A stretch of DNA of 64,000 nt from Deinococcus ficus (GTDB lineage: Bacteria; Deinococcota; Deinococci; Deinococcales; Deinococcaceae), in assembly GCF_003444775.1 (NCBI RefSeq), contig NZ_CP021083.1:62001-126000 (forward strand), given 5' to 3'. The position numbers were made by a program, and so were the translations under genes. Shown here piece by piece: positions 34,529 through 43,847 of the stretch. Below the pieces are notes generated by a model, which saw only the letters and a list, made by a program, of their open reading frames with translations, was not told where the DNA came from and made no database searches. Within the stretch, counting starts at the first letter, position 1. The number at the start of each line of letters is the position of its first letter.

Positions 34529-37030
34529 TCAACCGCCGTGAAGGGAGCGCCGGGCGTCCTCGAGGTGCCGGCGCTCCTGGCGCGCGGCGTCCAGTTCCCC
34601 GCGCGCCTCGTGCCACTGCACGAGCTTCTCGCGGCTGTCGAGGTCCAGCGGATCGGCGGTGATCAGCAGCCGCAGCGCGTCGCGCCGGCGCGGGTCGGCG
34701 CCCGCCTGCGCCTCGGCGTGCGAGCGCAGCGCGTCATGCAGCACGCGCTCCACCTGCGCGCGTTCCTCCGCGAGCTCGTGCGGCAGTTCCGGCAGCACGA
34801 GCAGCGGCGCCGTGAGCGGGTGAAGCAGGCGTTCGAGCCGCGCGCGGTCCTGCCGGCCCAGCGCGTCCCGCAGGTCGGCCAGGTCGCTCTCCACCGGGAA
34901 CAGCAGCGTCAGCACGCCGCGCTCCGAGCTGATCAGCGGCGTGCCGAACAGCGCCCGCAGGTGGTACAGCGCGGTCTGCAGGCTCGCCAGGGGGTTCTTC
35001 GCGTCGGGCCAGAAGCGTTCGGCCAGCGCCTCCCGCGGCTGGGGGCCGCCCGCCAGCGCCAGGGTCAGCAGCAGCGCGGCGCTCTTGCGGGTGGGAAAGT
35101 CTGCCAGGCCGTAGGTCCGCCCGGCGTGCTGCACCTGCAGCGGCCCGACCGTCTGCACGCGCAGCGGGAACAGTTCCCGCGTCGGCGCGCCGGGCGTGCC
35201 CGCGAGCAGGGCCGTGGCCGCCCGGGCGTGCAGGAGCGTGCGCAGGCCGTGCGCGCGGATCAGCGTGAGCGCCTCCTGCAGGTCCGCCTCGCCGCCGCGC
35301 GCGAGCAGGGCCGTGGCGAGTTCCAGCCGGGCCTCCTCCTGCCGGGCCGCCTCAATTACGGCGTCCAGCTCCTGCGCACCCTGCAGGGCCGCTTCCAGGT
35401 CGGCGCGCAGGCCCAGCGACCCGGCCTCGGCCAGCGCCCCGGCAGCCTGCTCGACGTTTCCCAGTTCACGGTGCGCGCGGGCCCGCAGCAGCGCCGTCTC
35501 AGCCTGCAAGGAGGGGTCCTCGGACCGGGGGCCGCTCAGCAGGTCCAGGGCCCCCTCGGTGCGCCCGGCGTTCAGGGCCAGCAGCGCCCGCAGGCGCCGC
35601 ACCCAGCCGTCCAGGGCGTCCTGATCCGTCACGGTGCCGAGCAGTGTCTCGGCGGCCGCCTCGTCGCCTAGCATGGCGTGCACCTCCGCCAGGTTCAGGC
35701 GGGCCAGGGCCGCCTCCCGCGGCCGGTCGGCGAGCAGCGCGGCCGCCTGCGCGTACGGCCCGGTCGCCTCGCGCAGCAGGCCCCGCCCGAACTGCAGGCC
35801 GCCCAGCGCCCCCAGGCTGCGCGCCTCGCGTTCGGCGTCGCCCAGCGCCCGGAACACGGTCGTGGCGCGCCGCAGGCTCTGCTCGGCCTCGGCGTGCCGG
35901 CCCGTCTGGATCAGCAGCTGCGCGCGGTTGTGGTGCGCCTCGCCGGCTGTCAGGCTGCTCCCCTGCGTGGCCGATTCGAAATCCGCCAGGGCGCCCGGCG
36001 CGTCCCCGCGCATGGCACGCACGACCCCGCGGGCGTTGGCGACCACGCCTCGCAGTGGGTCGCCGGGGGAGGCGTCCAGGCCGGTCAGGGCCGCGTTGTA
36101 CAGCTCCAGGGCGCCGTCCGGGTCGCGGGCGCTGCGGGCCAGCAGGCCCGCCAGATACTGCGCGGGCGGCGTGGCCCGCAGGGCCGGCGGAACACGTTGC
36201 AGGGCGGCGCGCAGCGAGGCCTCGCCCTGCGCCACGCGGGCGGTGCGGGCCAGCAGCCGCAGAGCGTCTTCCCAGGCGCCGGCCTGCTCCAGAGCCTCCA
36301 GTGCGGCCGCGTCGTGCCCGGCGAGTTCCAGCGCGTGGGCGGCGGCCTGGGCAGCGGCCCGCTCCGGGAGGGGATTCAGGACCCGGCGGAGCAGCCCGGG
36401 CAGCTGCCAGACCGGTTCCGGACCCGGGTGGTCCAGGCCGTCCGGGAGCAACCACCCGCCGTCCAGAAGAGCCTGCACGCTGGCCGGGTCCACGCTCAGC
36501 GCCGAAACGACCGAGGGGGTCAGCAGGGGGCTGGCCGCGAGGCGACAGGCAGCGGCTTCCAGCAATTCCGGCGGCCACGCGGGGGCCAGCACGGCGCGCG
36601 TGGCCGGGGCGTGCCGCAGGGCGGCCAGGACGGCGTGCGGTTCGGCGGCCGGGTCCGGGGAACTCGCCTGGAGGGCGGCGAGGTCGTCCGGCCAGCCGCC
36701 CAGGGCGCGCAGCAGGTCGCTCCGGGTTGCCGGGGGCAGGTGCGGCAGTGCGGCCGCCCAGTCGTCCGGGCTGAAACGCACGTCTGCGGGCGAGAGCACC
36801 AGCGCCTCGGCGGCGTGCCCGGCCGGCAGGGCGCGCAGGTCGGTCAGGGTGGCCGGGCACCACAGCCAGCCACGCGCATCCTCCGGAGGCGGGGCTGGGA
36901 GGTCCGGCCAGCCGCGCGCCGCGGCCCAGGCCCTCAGGGCGCCGCGGGTCACGCCGGGCAGCACCGGGGCGACCACGCCGCGCTGCTGCACGTTCAGGCG
37001 GTCCACCAGCCGGGGCGGAAGGGGGCCCAT
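34529..37030 (-). CDS. BTAD/SARP-like transcriptional regulator with long TPR region
   Basis: 833 residues. The N-terminal 240 residues are Ala/Leu-rich and unfamiliar. A TPR-type region follows (about 260-600; GDAPGALADFESATQGSS, AGEAHHNRAQLLIQTGRHAE, LARLNLAEVHAMLGDEAA). The C-terminal 210 residues carry a winged-helix DNA-binding part (VQTVGPLQVQHAGRTYGLA, ADFPTRKSAALLLTLAL, FWPDAKNPLASLQTALYHLR) and a bacterial transcriptional-activation domain. The domain order is reversed compared with classical SARPs, which have the DNA-binding domain first. ATG 37030 lies 6 nt after TATACT (minus strand), so it is probably leaderless. Divergent from the subtilisin gene, a natural target. Confidence 0.8.
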   Translation of the reverse strand: MGPLPPRLVDRLNVQQRGVVAPVLPGVTRGALRAWAAARGWPDLPAPPPEDARGWLWCPATLTDLRALPAGHAAEALVLSPADVRFSPDDWAAALPHLPPATRSDLLRALGGWPDDLAALQASSPDPAAEPHAVLAALRHAPATRAVLAPAWPPELLEAAACRLAASPLLTPSVVSALSVDPASVQALLDGGWLLPDGLDHPGPEPVWQLPGLLRRVLNPLPERAAAQAAAHALELAGHDAAALEALEQAGAWEDALRLLARTARVAQGEASLRAALQRVPPALRATPPAQYLAGLLARSARDPDGALELYNAALTGLDASPGDPLRGVVANARGVVRAMRGDAPGALADFESATQGSSLTAGEAHHNRAQLLIQTGRHAEAEQSLRRATTVFRALGDAEREARSLGALGGLQFGRGLLREATGPYAQAAALLADRPREAALARLNLAEVHAMLGDEAAAETLLGTVTDQDALDGWVRRLRALLALNAGRTEGALDLLSGPRSEDPSLQAETALLRARAHRELGNVEQAAGALAEAGSLGLRADLEAALQGAQELDAVIEAARQEEARLELATALLARGGEADLQEALTLIRAHGLRTLLHARAATALLAGTPGAPTRELFPLRVQTVGPLQVQHAGRTYGLADFPTRKSAALLLTLALAGGPQPREALAERFWPDAKNPLASLQTALYHLRALFGTPLISSERGVLTLLFPVESDLADLRDALGRQDRARLERLLHPLTAPLLVLPELPHELAEERAQVERVLHDALRSHAEAQAGADPRRRDALRLLITADPLDLDSREKLVQWHEARGELDAARQERRHLEDARRSLHGG

Positions 37031-37036
37031 CCCGGC

Positions 37037-37042
37037 AGTATA
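37037..37042 (-). promoter_or_regulatory. -10 box of the BTAD regulator (leaderless)
   Basis: TATACT on the minus strand with GCCGGG (6 nt) before the ATG at 37030. Confidence 0.55.
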
Positions 37043-37282
37043 GGCCGGCCAGCGCGGGCCACCCGAACCGGGAGAAGTCCGCCGCCGGCCTTCATGGGGT
37101 GTTAGGACTCGGGGCCTCTCCCCTTTTCGGGGGGAGCCGATGGTGTGTTTTTTGAGTTTTTTTTGAGGCCCGGCTGGTTGAATACCTGTACTCACATCAC
37201 CGCGTCTTCCCGCTTCACCCGACGATCCCGCCGCCCCGCCCGGAGGCGCCTGTTCCCGTATTTCCCACTGTCAGGAGACCCG

Positions 37283-39082
37283 ATGAAACACCTCAGCGCC
37301 CTTACCCTCAGCCTCAGTGTCCTGCTCGCGTCCTGCGGCCAGACTGTCCCCCAGGTGCGCGACGCCGGCGCGGCCCTCGGCGCCCAGGGCCGCAAGACGA
37401 CCCCGACCACCACCGCCCCCAGCGCCTGCCAGGCGCTGTACGCCAGCGGCACCAGCAGCGTGCAGGTGGACGGCAGCCTGCGCTACGGCCAGATCGGCAC
37501 GCTGATCCTGTCCTTCGCGGACGACGCCAGCAAGGGCCGCGCCGTGGACTGGATGGACAGCAACCTGCCCGTGGACCTCGGCAAGGGCCTGGGGGCGCTG
37601 AGCGTGCTGCCCATGGTGGCCGTGACCCTGCCCGTCACGCCTGAACTCGTGCAGAGCCTCCAGGCCAACCTCAGCGGCCTGCAGTCCATCTACCAGGACG
37701 CCCCGCTGCGCTTCTCGCTGGCCGAGAGCGTCAAGTACATCGGCGCGGACACCGCCCGCGAGATCTACAGCGTCACCGGCAAGGGCGTCGGGGTGGGCAT
37801 CATCGACTCCGGCGTGGACGCGCTGCACGCCGACCTCGACCACACCGCCCGGAATGTGAAGGTGGTCGGGCCGGTCACCGACACGCCCGTCGGCGGGTAC
37901 CTGTACGCCGAACTGCCGGACACCGACACCACCAGCGGGCACGGCACGCACGTCGCCAGCACCATCGGCGGCAGCGGCGAGGCCTCGGCGGGCAGCGCCC
38001 GGATGCGGCAGGGCGTGGCGCCCGGCGCGACCCTGGTCGGCGTCGGCACCGGAGAGGGCATCAGCATCCTGTACGCGCTGCAGGGCTTCGACTACCTGAT
38101 GAAACCCGAGGTGCGCGACGCGTTCAACATCCGCGTGATCAGCAACTCCTGGGGCACCACCGGCGAGTTCGCGCCGTACAACCCCATCAGCCTGGCCGCC
38201 AAACGCGCCTACGACGCCGGGATTATCGTGACCTTCGCCGCCGGCAACGAGGGCCCGGACGCGAACACCCTCAACCCGTACTCCGCCAGCCCCTGTGTGA
38301 TCAGCGTCGCGGCCGGCGACAAGCAGGGCAACCTCGCGGACTTCAGCAGCCGCGGCCGGGCCGGCGACGCGAACGTCCGCCCGGACGTGACCGCCCCCGG
38401 CGTGGACATCAGCGCCGCCCGCGCCACCACCGGCGTGGCCGCCACCACCGTGCCCGACACGGACAACCCGCTGTACGCCACCATCAGCGGCACCAGCATG
38501 GCCACCCCGCACATCAGCGGCGTCGTCGCGCTGATGCTCGAGGCGAACCCGGCCCTCACGATGGACGGCGTTCTGGACATCTTCAACAAGACCAGCCGCG
38601 CCATGTACTACACCACCGCGGCCGGGGCCACCGCGCAGCACGAGCCGTGGGAAGTCGGGGCCGGGTACGTGGACGCCGGCGCGGCCATCCGCGAGGCCGC
38701 CAGCCTGAACCGCAACCGCACCACGGTCACCACCACCGCCCTGCCCGGCTGGACGGGCACGGTCGCCCCCAGCGTCTGCGCCCCGCTGGTCAGCTGCGTG
38801 ACCACCGCGCAGCACACCCATACGCTCAGCGTGCCGGCCGGCAGCAGCGCCCTGCGCGTCGTCACGGACTGGGGCAACCCCGCCTACGACCTGGACCTGG
38901 AGGTGTACAACCCGGCCGGGCAGCTCGTCGGGTCCAGCGCCCAGGGCACCAGCCAGAGCGAGGCCGTGACCATTCCCAGCCCGGTCGCCGGGAACTGGAA
39001 GGTGGTGCTCAAGGGCTACCTGAACGCCAGCGCCACGTACGCCGGCAGCGCCGAGGTGGACCAGATCGTCACCGTGAAGTAA
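37283..39082 (+). CDS. Secreted subtilisin-family serine protease (lipoprotein signal)
   Basis: 599 residues. The signal peptide ends in the lipobox LLASC (Cys at about 19). A propeptide-like region (about 45-150) follows, then the S8 catalytic domain (about 160-475). Asp lies in GVGIIDSGVDALH, His in SGHGTHVASTIGG, the oxyanion Asn in VTFAAGNEGPD and Ser in ISGTSMATPHISG, so the triad is complete. The C-terminal 110 residues look like a pre-peptidase (PPC/jelly-roll) domain (VVTDWGNPAYDLDLEVYNPA). CAGGAG stands before ATG 37283. Exported, probably surface-bound; degrades proteins outside the cell. Divergent from the BTAD regulator. Confidence 0.92.
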   Translation: MKHLSALTLSLSVLLASCGQTVPQVRDAGAALGAQGRKTTPTTTAPSACQALYASGTSSVQVDGSLRYGQIGTLILSFADDASKGRAVDWMDSNLPVDLGKGLGALSVLPMVAVTLPVTPELVQSLQANLSGLQSIYQDAPLRFSLAESVKYIGADTAREIYSVTGKGVGVGIIDSGVDALHADLDHTARNVKVVGPVTDTPVGGYLYAELPDTDTTSGHGTHVASTIGGSGEASAGSARMRQGVAPGATLVGVGTGEGISILYALQGFDYLMKPEVRDAFNIRVISNSWGTTGEFAPYNPISLAAKRAYDAGIIVTFAAGNEGPDANTLNPYSASPCVISVAAGDKQGNLADFSSRGRAGDANVRPDVTAPGVDISAARATTGVAATTVPDTDNPLYATISGTSMATPHISGVVALMLEANPALTMDGVLDIFNKTSRAMYYTTAAGATAQHEPWEVGAGYVDAGAAIREAASLNRNRTTVTTTALPGWTGTVAPSVCAPLVSCVTTAQHTHTLSVPAGSSALRVVTDWGNPAYDLDLEVYNPAGQLVGSSAQGTSQSEAVTIPSPVAGNWKVVLKGYLNASATYAGSAEVDQIVTVK

Positions 39083-39094
39083 ATCCGCAAATGA

Positions 39095-39126
39095 AAGGCC
39101 GGCCCGGGCGCGTGCGGGCCGGCCTT
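39095..39126 (+). terminator. Terminator after the subtilisin gene
   Basis: 11-bp stem AAGGCCGGCCC / GGGCCGGCCTT followed by a short pyrimidine tail (CTTCCTT). It also serves the converging cyclase gene whose stop is at 39137. Confidence 0.75.
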
Positions 39127-39136
39127 CTTCCTTACC

Positions 39137-40858
39137 TCAGATGCCGCTGAGTCGCGCGCCCAGCGGCCGCCCGGCGTGCTTGTCGCGGTACATGTCGGCG
39201 TCCGCGGCGTGCAGCAGCGCCTGCCCGGTCAGGTCACCGGCGCCGAGCACGGCCACGCCGATGTTCAGCTCGAGCGGCCGGCCGGCCACGCGGATCTCGC
39301 GCATGGCGCGCCGCAGCCGCTCGCGCACCGCCTGCGCGCCGGCCCGGTCGGTGGCCGGGAGCAGAATGGCGAACTCGTCCCCGCCCCAGCGGAACACCTG
39401 CGACGCTGTCGGGTCAGCCGCCCCGTCACCCGGGGAAGCGACAGGGCCGGGCCGGAACACCGCGTCCGTGGCGCGCAGGGTGCGGTCCAGCACCGCCCCC
39501 ACCTGCACGAGGGCGTCGTCGCCGGTGGCGTGCCCGTGGGTGTCGTTCACGGCCTTGAAAGCCCGGATGTCGGCCACCAGCAGCGACAGCGGCAGGGCGT
39601 GCCGCCGCGCCCGCGCCAGTTCCCGCGTCAGCGACTCCGTGAACGCCCGGCGATTCTGCAACCCCGTCAGCACGTCCGTGCGGGCGGCCACCTGCACCTG
39701 GGCGCGCAGGTGCGCCTCGTGCAGCAGGAGTGCGGCCTGCACGCCGAAGGACCGGGCCAGGTTCACGGAGTCTTCCGCGAAGGCGTCCGGGTCGGTGAGC
39801 GAGTCGATGTTCAGGAAGGCGTACACCTCGCCCTGGTACAGGATCGGCACCCCGATGTTCGCCTGGATGCCCGCCACGCTCGGGAGGAGGTCTTCGACCA
39901 GCGCGCCGCGGTACTGGTACCCGACGCCCTGCGCGGCCAACCGCCGGCTCGACTGGACGCGGGGCACGCCGCGGTGCCACGCCTCCTCCCCCAGCCCGTA
40001 CCACTGGTCCCGCGTGTGATCCACCGGAAACGTCACCTCACTCAGTTCGGTCTCGTCGAACGTCACGCTCGCCGCGTACCGGAACACGCCTCCCTCCCGG
40101 ATCAGCAAAGACCCGCACTCCGCCCCCGGAATCGTCGCCAGCGCCCGTTCCAGCAGCGGCTGGTAGGCCTGTTCGGGTTGCCCGCCCATCAGGTCCCGGT
40201 GCAGGGCCTGCAGGGTCTGGAGGTGCCGCAGCGCCTCGCCGCGTTCGTACTCCAGGCCGATCAGGTGCCCGAGCTGCCGCAGCAGGTCACGGTCGCTGCC
40301 GGACCAGGCGCGGCCCGGCGCGTCCAGCCAGAAGGCCGCGCGGGCCCGGAAGCGCCCCCCGATGGGCAGCAGGACGCCGCCGGCGCGAACGTCGGGCTCC
40401 CCGGCGCGCCCGGCCGCCACGTCGGCCGGGCCGAAGGCGGGGAGGCGCGGCGTGCCCGCATCCCAGGACGGCGCGCGCGTCAGGGCGCCGGACCGCAGGC
40501 GCAGGCCGCCCAGGCCGTCCAGCCCGAAAATCCGGCAGCATTCCCGCGAGTACGCGCCCAGGGAGGTGTCCGTCTCGTCCCGGCGGGTGAACTCGCGCGC
40601 CAGGCCATACACCTGCGCGTGCCGGTGCAGGTCGGCCAGCGTGCCGGAGAGGTTCGCCACGGTGCGGGCGAAGGCGTAGAAGGCCCCGGCGTCCTCACCA
40701 TCGGATGCGCCGTGCCAGTGCAGGCCGAGCTCCGCGTCCAGGGTAACCGGCAATTCCGGGTGCGCCGCCAGGGCGCCCTGAAGCGCGGAGTGCAGGGCTT
40801 CCGGGGTGCGCCGGTCGCTCACGGCGGCCAGGATGCGCGCCAGCGTGGGGGCGGTCAT
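39137..40858 (-). CDS. Diguanylate cyclase with GAF sensor (sister of 32726 gene)
   Basis: 573 residues with the same layout as the gene at 32726: N-terminal region, GAF domain (about 205-385; [33 protein letters not shown]), GGDEF domain (about 390-570; [12 protein letters not shown]). LRATD gives an RxxD-like site, again followed by an insertion, here longer and Pro/Gly-rich. Whole blocks of DNA are almost identical between the two genes (for example around 33600-33700 and 40080-40150), while the N-terminal regions differ. This points to duplication followed by sensor divergence or gene conversion. The start is ATG 40858; a weak GGTGA lies upstream. Divergent from the TPR-GGDEF-EAL gene at 41041. 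Confidence 0.88.
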   Translation of the reverse strand: MTAPTLARILAAVSDRRTPEALHSALQGALAAHPELPVTLDAELGLHWHGASDGEDAGAFYAFARTVANLSGTLADLHRHAQVYGLAREFTRRDETDTSLGAYSRECCRIFGLDGLGGLRLRSGALTRAPSWDAGTPRLPAFGPADVAAGRAGEPDVRAGGVLLPIGGRFRARAAFWLDAPGRAWSGSDRDLLRQLGHLIGLEYERGEALRHLQTLQALHRDLMGGQPEQAYQPLLERALATIPGAECGSLLIREGGVFRYAASVTFDETELSEVTFPVDHTRDQWYGLGEEAWHRGVPRVQSSRRLAAQGVGYQYRGALVEDLLPSVAGIQANIGVPILYQGEVYAFLNIDSLTDPDAFAEDSVNLARSFGVQAALLLHEAHLRAQVQVAARTDVLTGLQNRRAFTESLTRELARARRHALPLSLLVADIRAFKAVNDTHGHATGDDALVQVGAVLDRTLRATDAVFRPGPVASPGDGAADPTASQVFRWGGDEFAILLPATDRAGAQAVRERLRRAMREIRVAGRPLELNIGVAVLGAGDLTGQALLHAADADMYRDKHAGRPLGARLSGI

Positions 40859-40992
40859 GGCCGGTCACCGGGGTGCGGAGCGGCGTTCACAGTACCGGCA
40901 GGCTACGGGCGCGCGCCTGACGGGGCTGTCACTCCGGCAAGTCTAAGTGCAGGAAATCCTGAATTCTGCGCCGGACGGGCGGGAAGGCAGGG

Positions 40993-40998
40993 TACAGT
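40993..40998 (+). promoter_or_regulatory. -10-like box upstream of the 41041 gene
   Basis: TACAGT about 43 nt before the ATG. No good -35 was seen. Confidence 0.3.
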
Positions 40999-41040
40999 GG
41001 GCGCACCTTCCGCCCCCCGCCGCCCAGGATCCAGGAGCTC

Positions 41041-43515
41041 ATGACCTCGAAACGACGTTCCCCTGCGGCGCCGGCCGCGACGCCCGAACAGCTGCTCCAG
41101 CAGGCGCAGGCGCGCCTGACCGGCGCGCCGGATGCCGCGCTGCTCCTGGCGCGGGACGCGGCCGCCCTGGCCGACGCGGCCGGCGATCTGCACGCCCTGG
41201 CGCGCGCGCAGCTCCTGATCGGCCTGGGCCTGCACGCCGAGAGCCAGCTCCCCAAGGCGCAGGCGAGCCTGACGCGCGCCCAGGCGCTCGCCGCTCACCT
41301 GGACGACCCGGCGCTGGAGGCCTGGGCGGCCAGCGCGCTGGGCGTGGTGCTGGGCGAGGCCGGGGACGTGACCGGCGCGGCGGAGCGCCTGGAGGCGGCG
41401 GGGGCACTGGCGCGCGGCACCGGACAGGCGGACGTGCGCGCGCGCGTGCTGACCGCCCAGGGCCAGTTCCACCTCCTGCTTCAGGAGGCCCCGGCGGCCC
41501 TGGCGGCCTTCGACGAGGCGCTGGAGCTGCTGGCGGCCCCGGAAGGGCGGGGCGAGCGGACCGACGACGTCCCGGGGGACCGCCTGAGTGCAGCGCTGCA
41601 CCGCGCCGGAACGCTGCTGGTCCTGAACCGGCAGGGGGAAGCCCTGCGCGAATTCGTGCGGCTGCTGGAGCAGGCGCGCCGGCTGACGCTGCCGCGGCTG
41701 GTGGCGGCCACCCAGGCGGGGCTGGCTCAGCTGCACATGGAACTGGGGCACCTGAACGAGGCCGAGCGGTTCAGTGACGCGGTGCTGCGCGCGGCGAGGC
41801 CCCCGCTGGACGCGCGGGTCGGCGCGCTGCTCACCCAGGCGCGCACGCTCTCCGCGAGGGGCATGGCCGACCGGGCCGTGCCGCTGCTGATCAGGGCGCA
41901 GACGCAGGCGGCGGAACTGCCCGCGCCGGACCGGGCGGCGGAGGCCCTGGAGGCCTTGAGTGCGGCGTACGAACAGCTGCAGCGGTGGCCGGAGGCGCTG
42001 GCGGCCGCGCGGGCCCATCAGGCGGCCGCCGCCGCGGCACAGTCGCGGGTGCTGGAGCAGCGCGCCCAGGTGGAGGTGTGGCGCGCCGGCTGGGAACACG
42101 AGGCGCAGCGCACGCAGCTGGAACGGGACCGGCTTGAGGCGCTGGACGCGGCGCAGGCCGAACTCCGGCAGGTGCGTGACCAGCTGGAGTTCGGGCTGAC
42201 CCACGACCCCCTGACGGGCGTGCTCAACCGCGTGACGCTCGAACTGGAAGTCAACCGGCGGCTGCTCGACGACCCGGCCACGGCCTTCGAGATGCTGATC
42301 GTGCGCATCGAGCAGCTGCGCCCGGTCGTGGACGTCCTCGGTCTGGACGTCGGCGACGCGGCGCTGGTGAGCCTGGCGCGCCGGCTGGAGGCGCGCGTGC
42401 ACGCGGAGGACGCGGATGGTCTGGTGGGCCGCTACGCGGAGCATGACTTCGCGGTGTTCCGCCGGGCGCCGTCCGTTGAGCGGGCCGTGCGGGCCGCAGC
42501 GGGCGCGCTGCTGGAGGACCTCGGGCGGCCGGTGCAGGCCGAGGGGCAGGCCCTGAACCTGCGGGCCAGCCTGGGCATCGCGCAGTACCCGCGGCACGGC
42601 GTGACCTTCGCGGAACTGGGCCAGCGGGCCGCGCTGGCCCTGCAGGACGCCGGGGAACGCTCCGCGCACCTCGGAGTGTACAGCGCCCGGATGGGCCGCC
42701 TGGCCCGCGAGCGGCTCACGATTCACCACTCGCTGCACGAGGCGCTGGACCGCGACGAGCTGCACCTGCATTACCAGCCGATCTTCGAACTGGAGGGCCT
42801 GACCCCGGTGGCGGTGGAGGCGCTGGCCCGCTGGACGCACCCGAAACTGGGTGAGGTGAGCCCGGCGCGGTTCGTGCCGGTCGCGGAGGCCAGCGACCTG
42901 ATCTTCGACCTGGGTGCCTGGGTGATGCGGCGCGTGCACAAGGACCTGAGGCGCTTCCAGGGGGCGGCGCCGGGCCTGCAGGCGTCTGTGAACGTTTCGC
43001 CCCGGCAGTTCGGGTTTCAGGGGTACCCGGCGCAGGTGGCGGCGTGGCTGGCCGGCAGCGGCCTGCGGCCGGAGGACGTGATCCTGGAGGTGACCGAGGG
43101 CGCCATGGCCGAGGACGTGGCCCTCGAGCGGTACGCGGCGCTGCGGGAGACCGGCGTGCGGCTGGCGATCGACGACGTCGGGCAGGCATACTCCAGCCTC
43201 ACGCGGCTGTATCAGGTGCAGGCGGACGTGCTGAAACTCGACCAGCGGCTGATCGAGCGGCTGGTGGCCGGCCCGGGGCAGCGGGACTCGCGCCGGCTGG
43301 TCGCGGCGCTCATCGAGTTCGGGCTGGGGTCCGGCATGCGGATCGTGGCGGAGGGCGTGGAGTCGGAGGCGCAGCTGGCCGCGCTGCGGGAGATGGGGTG
43401 CACGCACGCGCAGGGGTACCTGCTGTCACGGCCGCTGCCGAACGCGTCGGTCACGAAACTCCTCAAGGGCCGCGCTGGGGCCGGCGGGGCCCTTCCCTCG
43501 GCCATGAGGCTGTAG
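41041..43515 (+). CDS. TPR-GGDEF-EAL protein with degenerate GGDEF
   Basis: 824 residues. A long TPR-like helical sensor (about 1-370) is followed by a GGDEF domain (about 385-550) whose motif reads AEHDF (GRYAEHDFAVF), so it should not make c-di-GMP. The EAL domain (about 560-805) keeps VEALARWTHP, VNVSPRQF, EVTEGA, LKLDQRLI and AEGVES. Its loop-6 segment reads DDVGQAYSSL instead of DDFGTGYSSL, so activity may be altered. CAGGAG lies 3 nt before ATG 41041. Most likely a phosphodiesterase whose GGDEF part senses GTP. First of three c-di-GMP genes on this strand. Confidence 0.85.
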   Translation: MTSKRRSPAAPAATPEQLLQQAQARLTGAPDAALLLARDAAALADAAGDLHALARAQLLIGLGLHAESQLPKAQASLTRAQALAAHLDDPALEAWAASALGVVLGEAGDVTGAAERLEAAGALARGTGQADVRARVLTAQGQFHLLLQEAPAALAAFDEALELLAAPEGRGERTDDVPGDRLSAALHRAGTLLVLNRQGEALREFVRLLEQARRLTLPRLVAATQAGLAQLHMELGHLNEAERFSDAVLRAARPPLDARVGALLTQARTLSARGMADRAVPLLIRAQTQAAELPAPDRAAEALEALSAAYEQLQRWPEALAAARAHQAAAAAAQSRVLEQRAQVEVWRAGWEHEAQRTQLERDRLEALDAAQAELRQVRDQLEFGLTHDPLTGVLNRVTLELEVNRRLLDDPATAFEMLIVRIEQLRPVVDVLGLDVGDAALVSLARRLEARVHAEDADGLVGRYAEHDFAVFRRAPSVERAVRAAAGALLEDLGRPVQAEGQALNLRASLGIAQYPRHGVTFAELGQRAALALQDAGERSAHLGVYSARMGRLARERLTIHHSLHEALDRDELHLHYQPIFELEGLTPVAVEALARWTHPKLGEVSPARFVPVAEASDLIFDLGAWVMRRVHKDLRRFQGAAPGLQASVNVSPRQFGFQGYPAQVAAWLAGSGLRPEDVILEVTEGAMAEDVALERYAALRETGVRLAIDDVGQAYSSLTRLYQVQADVLKLDQRLIERLVAGPGQRDSRRLVAALIEFGLGSGMRIVAEGVESEAQLAALREMGCTHAQGYLLSRPLPNASVTKLLKGRAGAGGALPSAMRL

Positions 43516-43847
43516 CCGCTGCTGACGTGTGGTTTCGCACATGTCACAGTGGTGGTGTAAGACCGGCGTTCCCAGGCGGGCGCCGATCTTCATGTTTCTC
43601 CGGGCTGCCGCGATGCAGGGGGCGTGAGAAGGGCGGCGCCTTGTCCTGCACGGCGCCAAGCCCGGCCGGGCTGCTGTCACCAGGGGGCCACCGGGAAGGG
43701 GAAGGGCGCCTCCCTTCGCCCTGGCTGTGGCTCCAGAAACCTGGCCAGGGTGCTTTTTCTCCGGCCGGCGCGGCCGTCAGCGAGCCGGCGCCTGGCGGAA
43801 AGGGGGTAAGAGCGGTGACAGGCGCGGCTTTCTAGGCTCGGGGCACG
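43516..43847. other. Intergenic gap, 332 nt
   Basis: No gene accepted on either strand. GC-rich imperfect hairpins occur around 43559-43590 and 43757-43795. A -10-like TAGGCT (43833-43838) stands 9 nt before the next ATG. Confidence 0.4.
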
